Shown: positions 24,637 to 31,899 of the stretch, one piece after another | Layout of the letters: every line of letters starts with the position of its first letter | Numbering within the stretch: position 1 is the first letter of the stretch | Source: GCA-002840305 sp964394905 | GTDB taxonomy: Bacteria > Patescibacteriota > Patescibacteriia > Patescibacteriales > UBA12465 | DNA: 42,862 bases | Reading direction: 5' to 3' | Assembly: GCA_964394905.1 (NCBI GenBank) | Contig: CAYMZF010000005.1 | Coordinates: 1 to 42,862 of the forward strand | Notes under the pieces: model-generated | Databases searched by the model: none | The model's input: only the letters and a program-made list of their open reading frames with translations | What the model was told of the DNA's origin: nothing | Program-made: the position numbers and the translations under genes

Positions 24637-26103
24637 ATGACTATTGAGCGTCTAATAAAAAAAGCCCAAGAAATCAACCCCGAAATTGATACCGAAACAA
24701 TAATAAAAGCCTATAAATTTGCCGAAGAAGCCCATAAAGGTCAAACCAGAAAAAGTGGTGAACCGTACATTGAGCACCCTCTCTATACTGCTTTTGATTT
24801 AGTTCAAATCAGAGCCGATTTAAGCACTATTGTCGCCGGACTTTTACATGATGTTCCCGAAGACACTAGTTATACCATTGAAGATATAAAAAATAATTTT
24901 GGTGAGGAAGTGGCTAATTTAGTTGATGGAATCACCAAATTAGGAAAAATTAAATACCGCGGTATTGAAAGATATCGAGAAAATTTAAGAAAAATGTTTT
25001 TAGCGATGACTAGTGATATTAGAATTGTTTATATAAAATTTTGTGATCGTTTACATAATCTAAAAACTTTAAGCGCTCTACCGGAAAACAAACAACAACG
25101 AATCGCTCGAGAAACTTTAGAAATTTATGCCCCCATTGCCGGTCTTTTGGGTATTTGGCGACTTAAATGGCAAATGGAAGATATTTGTTTTAAATATTTG
25201 TATCCTAAAGAATATCAAGAAATAGAATATAAATATGATATTGAAAAAAAATCGGAACGTAACCAATTTTTTCAACGAACAAAAAATATTTTGGAAGAAG
25301 AACTAAAAAAAACTAATATTGAATACGAAATCACCGCTCGTTTTAAACATTTATACAGTATTTGGCAAAAAATGCAACGCAAAGACAGAAAATTTGATGA
25401 AATTTATGATGTGTTCGCTCTACGAGTTGTCGTAAAAAATATTGAAGATTGCTATAAAGTTTTAGGCATAATTCATACTATTTGGAAACCGTTACTTAAT
25501 CGATTCAAAGATTATATTTCCGTTCCCAAACCTAACGGCTATCGCAGTTTGCACACCACTGTTATCGGAATTGATAATAAAGCAACCGAATTTCAAATAA
25601 AAACAGAAGAAATGCATGAAGACTCAATTTTTGGACCGCAATCTCATTGGAGTTATAAAAATGATCCTGATTCCTACACTAAACCGGGTTGGGTTAAAGA
25701 AATACTGGAAATACAAAAAGAAAACCAAAAAACAGCCGACTTCGTTAAAGAAATTAAAGGTTCTTCTTTGTTTCAAGACAGAATTTTTGTTTTTTCACCC
25801 AAAGGAGATGTTATTGAATTACCGGAGAAATCAACTCCAATTGATTTCGCTTATGCTATCCATACCGATATCGGCAATAAAGCCACTCAAGCTTTGGTTA
25901 ATGAAAAAATCGTTGATTTAAATCATGAATTAAAAAACGGAGATTTAGTGGAAATAATAACAGAAACAAATCGTAAAAGCCCTAACAGTGATTGGCTTAA
26001 ATTTGTTAAAACCAAACACGCTAAAGAACGCATTAAACAATATTCTCAAAATAAAACTTTTGATAAATTTAAAAAGATATTTTCTAAATCGGATAAAACA
26101 TAA
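24637..26103 (+). CDS. RelA/SpoT family (p)ppGpp synthetase/hydrolase, short form
   Basis: The 488-residue protein has the HD hydrolase domain (HDVPEDT, H71-D72 and E75-D76, all present), the synthetase domain (HLYSIWQKMQRKDRKFDEIYDVFALR, YISVPKPNGYRSLHT, and FGPQSHWSYK) and a TGS domain (about 385-450, DRIFVFSPKGDVIELP). It stops soon after TGS, so the helical, zinc-finger and ACT regulatory domains of full-length Rel (about 730 residues) are missing. Both catalytic halves look intact, so it should make and break (p)ppGpp. It stands alone on the plus strand and ends at a good terminator. No Shine-Dalgarno. Confidence 0.95.
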   Translation: MTIERLIKKAQEINPEIDTETIIKAYKFAEEAHKGQTRKSGEPYIEHPLYTAFDLVQIRADLSTIVAGLLHDVPEDTSYTIEDIKNNFGEEVANLVDGITKLGKIKYRGIERYRENLRKMFLAMTSDIRIVYIKFCDRLHNLKTLSALPENKQQRIARETLEIYAPIAGLLGIWRLKWQMEDICFKYLYPKEYQEIEYKYDIEKKSERNQFFQRTKNILEEELKKTNIEYEITARFKHLYSIWQKMQRKDRKFDEIYDVFALRVVVKNIEDCYKVLGIIHTIWKPLLNRFKDYISVPKPNGYRSLHTTVIGIDNKATEFQIKTEEMHEDSIFGPQSHWSYKNDPDSYTKPGWVKEILEIQKENQKTADFVKEIKGSSLFQDRIFVFSPKGDVIELPEKSTPIDFAYAIHTDIGNKATQALVNEKIVDLNHELKNGDLVEIITETNRKSPNSDWLKFVKTKHAKERIKQYSQNKTFDKFKKIFSKSDKT

Positions 26104-26122
26104 AATAAAAAAAATAGAATAT

Positions 26123-26156
26123 AAAAAAGAAATGCTTTAATAAACATTTCTTTTTT
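26123..26156. terminator. Bidirectional terminator between relA/spoT and rpsU
   Basis: A 12-bp stem (26123-26134 with 26145-26156; core GAAATG/CATTTC, outer A/T runs) encloses a 10-base loop. It ends both convergent transcripts, 20 bases after the relA stop and 24 after the rpsU stop. Confidence 0.85.
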
Positions 26157-26179
26157 ATATAAACAAATAAGTAATAATT

Positions 26180-26404
26180 TTATTTATTCTCGTTTAATTT
26201 TCCGGTTTTTCTTAATTGTTCAAATTTTTTTCCTAATTTAAGTCTAGCTAAAGCTGATTTTTTTAATTGAACCTTAGTTTTTTGTTTGGAATAGGTTCGG
26301 TTTTTTTTAAAAGATTCCAGTCTTTTATTATTCTTTAAACTGTTTTTGAAACGTCTTAAAAAAGATTCAAAACTTTCACCCTTTTTTCTCTTTAAATCGG
26401 CCAT
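26180..26404 (-). CDS. rpsU: Ribosomal protein bS21
   Basis: The 74-residue, very basic protein starts LKRKKGESFESFLRRFK, the bS21 signature, followed by a lysine-rich helix. bS21 sits at the 3' end of 16S rRNA on the 30S platform. This gene is special in the window: it has a clear Shine-Dalgarno (GAAAGGAAGGTG at 26420-26409, minus strand), tandem promoters and a leader hairpin, while almost every other gene lacks a Shine-Dalgarno. This points to its own translation being tuned to anti-Shine-Dalgarno access. It lies 99 bases after hisS as its own transcription unit. Confidence 0.95.
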   Translation of the reverse strand: MADLKRKKGESFESFLRRFKNSLKNNKRLESFKKNRTYSKQKTKVQLKKSALARLKLGKKFEQLRKTGKLNENK

Positions 26405-26408
26405 AAAG

Positions 26409-26420
26409 CACCTTCCTTTC
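26409..26420 (-). promoter_or_regulatory. Strong Shine-Dalgarno of rpsU
   Basis: Minus-strand GAAAGGAAGGTG ends four bases before the ATG. AGGTG and AAGGA can both pair with the standard anti-Shine-Dalgarno. Only one other gene in the window (start 39066) has a comparable site. Confidence 0.85.
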
Positions 26421-26426
26421 TATTTT

Positions 26427-26444
26427 ATAGCTAAAAATAGCTAT
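26427..26444 (-). promoter_or_regulatory. Leader hairpin of rpsU
   Basis: A perfect 7-bp stem ATAGCTA/TAGCTAT closes a four-base loop. It lies six bases upstream of the Shine-Dalgarno and close to the predicted start of the transcript from the nearer promoter. It may stabilise the mRNA or mark it for control. Confidence 0.6.
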
Positions 26445-26451
26445 CTTAATT

Positions 26452-26494
26452 ATTATAACAAGTTAACTATAGCATGATAATTATTATTTTTCAA
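26452..26494 (-). promoter_or_regulatory. Tandem promoters of rpsU
   Basis: The distal promoter reads TTGAAA (26494-26489), 17 bases, TATAGT (26471-26466) with a TGC extended -10. The proximal one is TGTTATAAT (box 26457-26452), a perfect extended -10 with a weak -35. Both face the rpsU start. Confidence 0.75.
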
Positions 26495-26503
26495 GTATTT
26501 ATT

Positions 26504-27874
26504 TTACTGACTTAATCCTTTTTCCAAACGTCCAATTAAGTCTTTTTGAGCAATAATCTCTTGAACGCCCGATTCCATGTCTCTAAATAAAATAGTTTCT
26601 TCGGCCAATTCCTTCTTACCTAAAATTAAAATAATTTTTGATTTCAAATTTCGAGCTTCTTCTAATTGTTCTTTTAATCCATCTAAATGGAAAGCTTGTT
26701 TAACATTAAATCCCTTAGATAATAATTCTTTAAACAAAAACATCGCCTTGGATTTAGATTGAATATCAATTTGAGTTAAAAAGATAACATCTTTATTATC
26801 ATCAATAAAAGAAGTACTTTCTTTGGCTTTAATCATAGTTCGCTCCAATCCTCCACTAAAACCAATAAAGGAAATATCTTTACCGGCTAAACGAGAAAAA
26901 ACTTTATCATAACGACCGCCTCGTCCCAAAGCTAATTTAGGATTAACCTCACCGTTTTTATCAATCGGCCAAATTTCAAAAATTAAATCATTATAATAAG
27001 ACAAATCCCTGGTTAGATAAGGATTAAAATTATAATTTACTTCCATCTTGTCTAAAAAATCCATTGTTTTGTAAAAACGAGCATTACTTTCTTCGGATAA
27101 GAAATCAATAATTTGAGGCATTTCACTTCTAACTTTTTGACATTCATCTTCTTGACATTCCAACAACAAAGACGGGTCTTTTAAAATATTTTTTTTGCAT
27201 TCGGCACACAATTTAGTCCGACGACCCTTCTCTTTTATAAACTTATTAAATTTATGTAAAAACTCCTTTTGGCAATCAACTCCGCCTAAACTATTAACTT
27301 GAACTTGAACATCAATTTGTAATTCTTTAAAAATATTATAAACCAAGAAAATTAAAAAGGCGTCGGTAATCGGTTTAGCATCATTGATGATACTAAAATT
27401 AAATTGATTAAATTGACGATAAATACCACCTTTAACTTTTTCTTGTCGAAAAACCGGACCTATGGAAAAAAACTTTAACGGTTTCTCTAATATATTTAAA
27501 TTGCCGTATTCCATGGCAATTCTAATAGTGCTATGAACCAAATCAGGCCGTAAAATTATTTTTTCCGTACTATTTCTCGATTCTACTGGAAAAAGATTTT
27601 TAAGTTTGTTTTTATCAAATATTTTTTTATAGAAATTAAAATCTTCTAAAATAGGAGTATCAATCCGATCAAAACTATAACACTCGGCTGTTTCATTTAT
27701 TTTTTTAACGATTGACCTAAAAAATTTTTCGTCCGAATGAATAATATCTTTAGTGCCCATCAAACGAAAAAGATTTTTATCAAAACTTTTATTGGCAATC
27801 ACCGTTTTTTTATTGCGTCCGCCGGAAGTTGTTCTTCTGGCCTTATCTTGACTAGTCATTTTTTTTCTTCCCAT
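26504..27874 (-). CDS. hisS: Histidyl-tRNA synthetase
   Basis: The enzyme charges tRNA-His. The 456-residue class II synthetase shows motif 1 (MGTKDIIHSDEKFF, from residue 39), motif 2 (GPVFRQEKVKGGIYRQFNQF), a zinc-ribbon-like insert (LCAECKK and CQEDECQK), the histidine-specific GRGGRYD loop, and motif 3 (GFSGGLERTM). The C-terminal anticodon-binding domain follows. The first 38 residues are a basic extension not seen in most HisS; an internal start is possible but would remove the residues that usually precede the GTKD motif. It follows lepB by 26 bases. Confidence 0.95.
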   Translation of the reverse strand: MGRKKMTSQDKARRTTSGGRNKKTVIANKSFDKNLFRLMGTKDIIHSDEKFFRSIVKKINETAECYSFDRIDTPILEDFNFYKKIFDKNKLKNLFPVESRNSTEKIILRPDLVHSTIRIAMEYGNLNILEKPLKFFSIGPVFRQEKVKGGIYRQFNQFNFSIINDAKPITDAFLIFLVYNIFKELQIDVQVQVNSLGGVDCQKEFLHKFNKFIKEKGRRTKLCAECKKNILKDPSLLLECQEDECQKVRSEMPQIIDFLSEESNARFYKTMDFLDKMEVNYNFNPYLTRDLSYYNDLIFEIWPIDKNGEVNPKLALGRGGRYDKVFSRLAGKDISFIGFSGGLERTMIKAKESTSFIDDNKDVIFLTQIDIQSKSKAMFLFKELLSKGFNVKQAFHLDGLKEQLEEARNLKSKIILILGKKELAEETILFRDMESGVQEIIAQKDLIGRLEKGLSQ

Positions 27875-27900
27875 ATTTTTATAATTGATGTAATCAATAA

Positions 27901-28458
27901 TTAATTATTATAAACATTATCATATTTAAATAAAGAAAAAGTTGAAAAAGGCCAAGCTCTAAGTAAAACTTTTCCGGTAATAAAACTTTCATTTAAAGAC
28001 CCAAAAGTTCGAGAATCTTTGGAAGCATAACGATTATCTCCTAAAACGAAATATTCATTACTGCCTAAAACTACCGGCTCCTCATCGGTGACATAAGTTT
28101 TAATATTATCAGTCAAATAAGAACTTTCATCTAATTTAAAACCGTCGGGGTTAGAAGTATTATAAATAAAAATTTCACCATCAATCATAGAAATGGTTTC
28201 ACCCGGTAAACCGATAACTCTTTTGATAAAATATTCTTGCGGATTATTAGGATAACGAAAAACGATAACCTGTCCTCGTTCCGGTTCATTGAAACGATAA
28301 GAAATTTCATCAATAATTAAATACTCTCGATCATGAAAATTAGGCTCCATCGAAGCGCCTTTAACATAAAAAGGTTGAATAATAAAATACCTGATCGGTA
28401 AAATTATTACCAAAGAAATTAAAATGATTTTTAAAAACTCCCAAATGTTTTTTAACAT
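27901..28458 (-). CDS. lepB: Signal peptidase I
   Basis: This membrane enzyme removes signal peptides from exported proteins such as the surface proteins in this window. The 185-residue protein has one N-terminal membrane helix (about 8-28), the serine box GASMEPN (S36), the lysine box YFIKRVIGLPGE (K79), and the C-terminal GDNRYASKDSR box. Ser and Lys of the catalytic dyad are both present. The size suits the single-helix type. It lies between queA and hisS. Confidence 0.96.
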   Translation of the reverse strand: MLKNIWEFLKIILISLVIILPIRYFIIQPFYVKGASMEPNFHDREYLIIDEISYRFNEPERGQVIVFRYPNNPQEYFIKRVIGLPGETISMIDGEIFIYNTSNPDGFKLDESSYLTDNIKTYVTDEEPVVLGSNEYFVLGDNRYASKDSRTFGSLNESFITGKVLLRAWPFSTFSLFKYDNVYNN

Positions 28459-28505
28459 ATTTTTTTATTATTATATAATTAAAATAGCAAGAAATGAACA
28501 AAAAA

Positions 28506-29573
28506 TCAAATTATTAACATCGCATCACCATAACTGAAAAAACGATATTTTTCTTTAACGGCTAAATTATAAACAGCTTTTGTTTGTTTTAATCCGATTA
28601 AAGCACTGACTAACATTATTAAACTGGACTTAGGTAAATGAAAATTAGTTATTAACGCATCAACCATTTTAAATTTATAACCCGGATAAATAAAAATATC
28701 GGTTGAAAATCTTAAAGTCGGTCCTTGATATTTTGCGTATTTTCCGGTAGTTTTATCAATTTTTAAAAAAGCAACCAAACTTTCTAAAATACGAGCTGAA
28801 GTAGTGCCGACGGCAATAATTCTTCGACCTTGATTTTTAGCTTTAATAATATTGTTTATAACCAGAGCCGTAATTTCAATATCTTCGCTATGCATATGAT
28901 GATCTAAAACATTTTCGGTCTTAATCGGTTTAAAAGTTCCCAGTCCCACATGCAAAGTTCCTTCCGCCACTTTAATTCCTTGATATTTAATTTTTTGCAT
29001 TAATTTTTTGGTAAAATGAAGACCGGCGGTCGGAGCGGCTACAGAACCAAGTTTATTAGCCTTAGCATAAACGGTTTGATAATTTATAACATCAGCTTTA
29101 TTTTTTTTATCTCGCTTAATATATGGTGGCAGTGGCACCTGTCCGATTTTAGATAGATCTTTTATAAATTTAGAGTAATTTTCGTTGAAAGAGACTTGAG
29201 CAATACCGTCAACCGTTGAAATAATCTGAGCTTTTATTTTTTTTGACAAAAAAACATCCGTTCCAGTTTTTACGTGCCCTTTTATCAAACACTCCCAAAT
29301 ATTTTTTTTCTTATCTAAATTTTTTAATAAAAAAATTTCCACTTGACCGCCAGTAATTTTTTTAGCCATTAAACGAGCTGAAAAAACTTTGGAGTTGTTT
29401 ATAAACAAAACATCGTCCGATTTTAAATAATTAGTTATATTAAAAAATTTTTTATGTTCAATTTTTTCAGTTTTTTGGCTATAAACTAAAAGACGGGAAT
29501 GATCCCGCGGATAAACCGGTTTTTGAGCAATTAAACCGAGAGGTAAATTATAATCAAAATCAGATAACTTCAT
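28506..29573 (-). CDS. queA: S-adenosylmethionine:tRNA ribosyltransferase-isomerase
   Basis: QueA transfers and isomerises the ribose of S-adenosylmethionine onto preQ1 in tRNA, making epoxyqueuosine. The 355-residue protein shows FINNSKVFSARL, PLPPYIKRD, GSVAAPTAGLHFT, HVGLGTFKP with DHHMHSE, GTTSARILES and VDALITNFHLPKSSLIMLVSA, all family landmarks. It ends in TGA, showing that TGA is a stop in this organism. No tgt or other queuosine gene is in the window. It lies 29 bases after ruvB. Confidence 0.95.
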   Translation of the reverse strand: MKLSDFDYNLPLGLIAQKPVYPRDHSRLLVYSQKTEKIEHKKFFNITNYLKSDDVLFINNSKVFSARLMAKKITGGQVEIFLLKNLDKKKNIWECLIKGHVKTGTDVFLSKKIKAQIISTVDGIAQVSFNENYSKFIKDLSKIGQVPLPPYIKRDKKNKADVINYQTVYAKANKLGSVAAPTAGLHFTKKLMQKIKYQGIKVAEGTLHVGLGTFKPIKTENVLDHHMHSEDIEITALVINNIIKAKNQGRRIIAVGTTSARILESLVAFLKIDKTTGKYAKYQGPTLRFSTDIFIYPGYKFKMVDALITNFHLPKSSLIMLVSALIGLKQTKAVYNLAVKEKYRFFSYGDAMLII

Positions 29574-29602
29574 ATAATTAATTTTACCAACGCTACTTAT
29601 TA

Positions 29603-30607
29603 TTAATCGCTAACTTTATAACCTAAATGCTTACGAGCGTTATCGGTAACTACGCGACCTCGAGGAGAACGATCTAAAAATCCGATTTGCATTAAATAGG
29701 GTTCATACACATCTTCAATAGTCGCCATATCTTCTCCGGTTGAAGCAGCTAAGGTATTTAAGCCGACCGGACCTCCACCGAATTTTTCAATAATAGTAGT
29801 AAGTATTTTTCTATCTACACAATCAAGGCCGTATTCGTCAATTTCTAAAACAGAGAAAGATTTTAAACAAACATCTTCATCAATAAATCCCTGACCTTCA
29901 ACTTCCGAAAAATCCCGTACTCGTTTTAATAATCGATTGGCGATTCGCGGAGTTCGTCGAGAACGTTCAGCGATTAAATTTTCAGCTTTCTCGTCAATAC
30001 TTATATTTAAAATTTTAGCGCTACGCTCAATAATTTTTTCAATATGTTTGTGATCATAAAAATCTAAATGATGAATAATACCAAAACGATCTCGAAGCGG
30101 AGCGGATAATAAACTGGCTCGAGTAGTAGCTCCGATAATAGTAAATTTTGGTAAATCTAAACGTAAGGTTCTAGCTCCCGGACCTTTACCGACCACTAAA
30201 TCTAAAGCATAATCTTCCATGGCCGGATACAAAATTTCTTCCACCGTTTTATTTAAACGATGAATTTCATCAATAAACAAAATATCACCTTCGCTTAAAT
30301 TAGTTAAAATAGCCGCTAAATCACCACTCTTTTCAATCGCCGGACCGGAAGTTATTTTAATATTAGCTCCGATTTCGTTAGCCAAAACATGAGCTAAAGT
30401 GGTTTTACCCAATCCCGGAGCGCCATAGAACAAAACATGCTCAATCGGTTCATGTCTTTTGTGAGCCGCCTTTATAGTAATATTTAAATTAGCTTTAATA
30501 TTATCCTGACCGATATATTCGCTAAAAGACTTCGGTCTTAAACTAAGATCAAAAGCTTTATCGTTATTTGTTTCTACGGGATTAACAACTCTGTCATTAT
30601 CGTCCAT
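29603..30607 (-). CDS. ruvB: Holliday junction branch migration ATPase RuvB
   Basis: RuvB is the hexameric motor that drives branch migration with RuvA. The 334-residue protein has Walker A GAPGLGKTT (62-70), Walker B ILFIDEIHRL, sensor 1 GATTRASLLSAPLRDRFG, the arginine-finger region SRRTPRIANRLL, and the C-terminal winged helix (LNTLAASTGEDMATIEDVYEPYL). The length is normal. It follows the AAA ATPase by 14 bases and may share its transcript. Confidence 0.97.
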   Translation of the reverse strand: MDDNDRVVNPVETNNDKAFDLSLRPKSFSEYIGQDNIKANLNITIKAAHKRHEPIEHVLFYGAPGLGKTTLAHVLANEIGANIKITSGPAIEKSGDLAAILTNLSEGDILFIDEIHRLNKTVEEILYPAMEDYALDLVVGKGPGARTLRLDLPKFTIIGATTRASLLSAPLRDRFGIIHHLDFYDHKHIEKIIERSAKILNISIDEKAENLIAERSRRTPRIANRLLKRVRDFSEVEGQGFIDEDVCLKSFSVLEIDEYGLDCVDRKILTTIIEKFGGGPVGLNTLAASTGEDMATIEDVYEPYLMQIGFLDRSPRGRVVTDNARKHLGYKVSD

Positions 30608-30621
30608 ATTATTTTTTATTA

Positions 30622-31788
30622 TTAATAAAAATTATTGATTGTTACCATTTTTAATTTAGCCTGAGAATATCTATTTTTAAAAGCTTTATTAATGGTTTTT
30701 CTTTTATATTTTATTTCCACTCCGATTAATTCTTCCCCCTTTTCCAAAACAACATCAACCTCCGAACCCTGTTTAGTCCGCCAATAATAAAATTTATAAT
30801 CTTCTTCTAAATAACTGTTTTGTTTAATTAATTCACTGATAATAAAATTTTCAAAAAGAGCTCCTTTATCTACTCTGGAATTTAAATCGGAAAAATCCTC
30901 AATTAAAGCATTTCTGACTCCAGCATCATAAAAAAATATTTTAGCTGTTTTAGAAATTTCATATCTTTTATTTTTTGAATAAGGATATAAACGAAATAAA
31001 ATAAAACTTTGTTCAAAAATTTCAATATATCTTTTAATTTTTCTCTGATCAGTTTTTAAATTAATGGCTAATTCCGAATAATTGATAAGATTACCTATTT
31101 GTAAAGCTAAAAGTTTTAATAAATCCTTGGCCAATCTTTTATCGTCAATTAAACTTAATTCTAAAATATCTTTAAAAATCAAACTATCAACAAAGTTTAA
31201 AAGATATTTTTTATCCTGCGGATAATCTATAACATGAGGATACTGACCATAAATCAAAACATTATTTAAAATATTTTCTAAATCAAACTTATATACACTG
31301 TCGGAAGTTTTGGAATTATCTTTAATTATTTTTTCTAAAATATTAAAATTTAAATCTTTTTCAATATTTTTTTGACAAAGATATTCGGAAAAAGTTAAGG
31401 GATAAATATTATAATCAATTTTTCGACCAGCCAAACTTTCACCGGTTTTATTTTTAATATGAAAAGAAGACGAACCGGTAATTATTAATTTTATATAATT
31501 TAATTGATCATAAATTATTTTAGCGGCTCGACCGGGATCACTAAGCATATGAATTTCATCAATAATAACCTCAACGGAATTTTTATTAAATAATGATTTA
31601 TAGGTTTCAACATCGTAAGACTCTAATATTTTTTTAATCGGTTCGTTGTCAACTAAAAAATAATCGGCTTGAGGAAAAATTTTTTTAACTATAGTAGTTT
31701 TTCCAACCTGTCTAGAACCAAGCAATATTAAAATCTGCTTATATTTATTAAAATGTTGGCCTATTTTATTATCAAGATGTCTTTGCAT
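30622..31788 (-). CDS. AAA_14/DUF4143 family ATPase
   Basis: The 388-residue protein has an N-terminal AAA domain (Walker A GSRQVGKTT at 24-32; Walker B VEVIIDEIH; sensor LIITGSSSF) and a C-terminal DUF4143 domain (LFENFIISELIKQN, then FYYWRTKQGSEVDVVLE and IGVEIKYKR) that resembles a PD-(D/E)XK nuclease core. Family members occur in many copies in reduced and host-associated genomes; their function is unclear. It has its own strong promoter and a palindrome at the start of its transcript, so it looks like a separately controlled accessory gene placed ahead of ruvB. No Shine-Dalgarno. Confidence 0.88.
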   Translation of the reverse strand: MQRHLDNKIGQHFNKYKQILILLGSRQVGKTTIVKKIFPQADYFLVDNEPIKKILESYDVETYKSLFNKNSVEVIIDEIHMLSDPGRAAKIIYDQLNYIKLIITGSSSFHIKNKTGESLAGRKIDYNIYPLTFSEYLCQKNIEKDLNFNILEKIIKDNSKTSDSVYKFDLENILNNVLIYGQYPHVIDYPQDKKYLLNFVDSLIFKDILELSLIDDKRLAKDLLKLLALQIGNLINYSELAINLKTDQRKIKRYIEIFEQSFILFRLYPYSKNKRYEISKTAKIFFYDAGVRNALIEDFSDLNSRVDKGALFENFIISELIKQNSYLEEDYKFYYWRTKQGSEVDVVLEKGEELIGVEIKYKRKTINKAFKNRYSQAKLKMVTINNFY

Positions 31789-31816
31789 AAAAATATATTA
31801 CTTTTTTAGCATCAAT

Positions 31817-31844
31817 TGTATAAAAAGATATATCTTTTTATACA
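31817..31844. repeat. 28-bp perfect palindrome at the ATPase transcription start
   Basis: The half-site TGTATAAAAAGATA is followed directly by its exact reverse complement. It begins four bases downstream of the -10 box of the ATPase promoter, so it would lie at the start of the mRNA. It may be a repressor operator or a 5' hairpin. There is no T-run after it on the minus strand. Confidence 0.8.
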
Positions 31845-31847
31845 TAT

Positions 31848-31876
31848 ATAATATATTATATTAAAAAATAAGTCAA
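31848..31876 (-). promoter_or_regulatory. Strong promoter of the AAA_14 ATPase gene
   Basis: On the minus strand TTGACT (31876-31871), a 17-base spacer and TATTAT (31853-31848) give a near-consensus promoter. It lies inside the 111-base gap behind the UvrD-nuclease gene, which otherwise holds only the palindrome. Confidence 0.75.
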
Positions 31877-31899
31877 TATTTTCTAATTTTACTCCATTT

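Noticed and set aside
26405..26503. Riboswitch upstream of rpsU
   Set aside because: The leader is short and holds only one simple hairpin and the Shine-Dalgarno; no known aptamer pattern is visible.
28506..28508. TGA reassigned to an amino acid
   Set aside because: The gene ends naturally at this TGA right after the conserved C-terminus, and no gene has an in-frame TGA.
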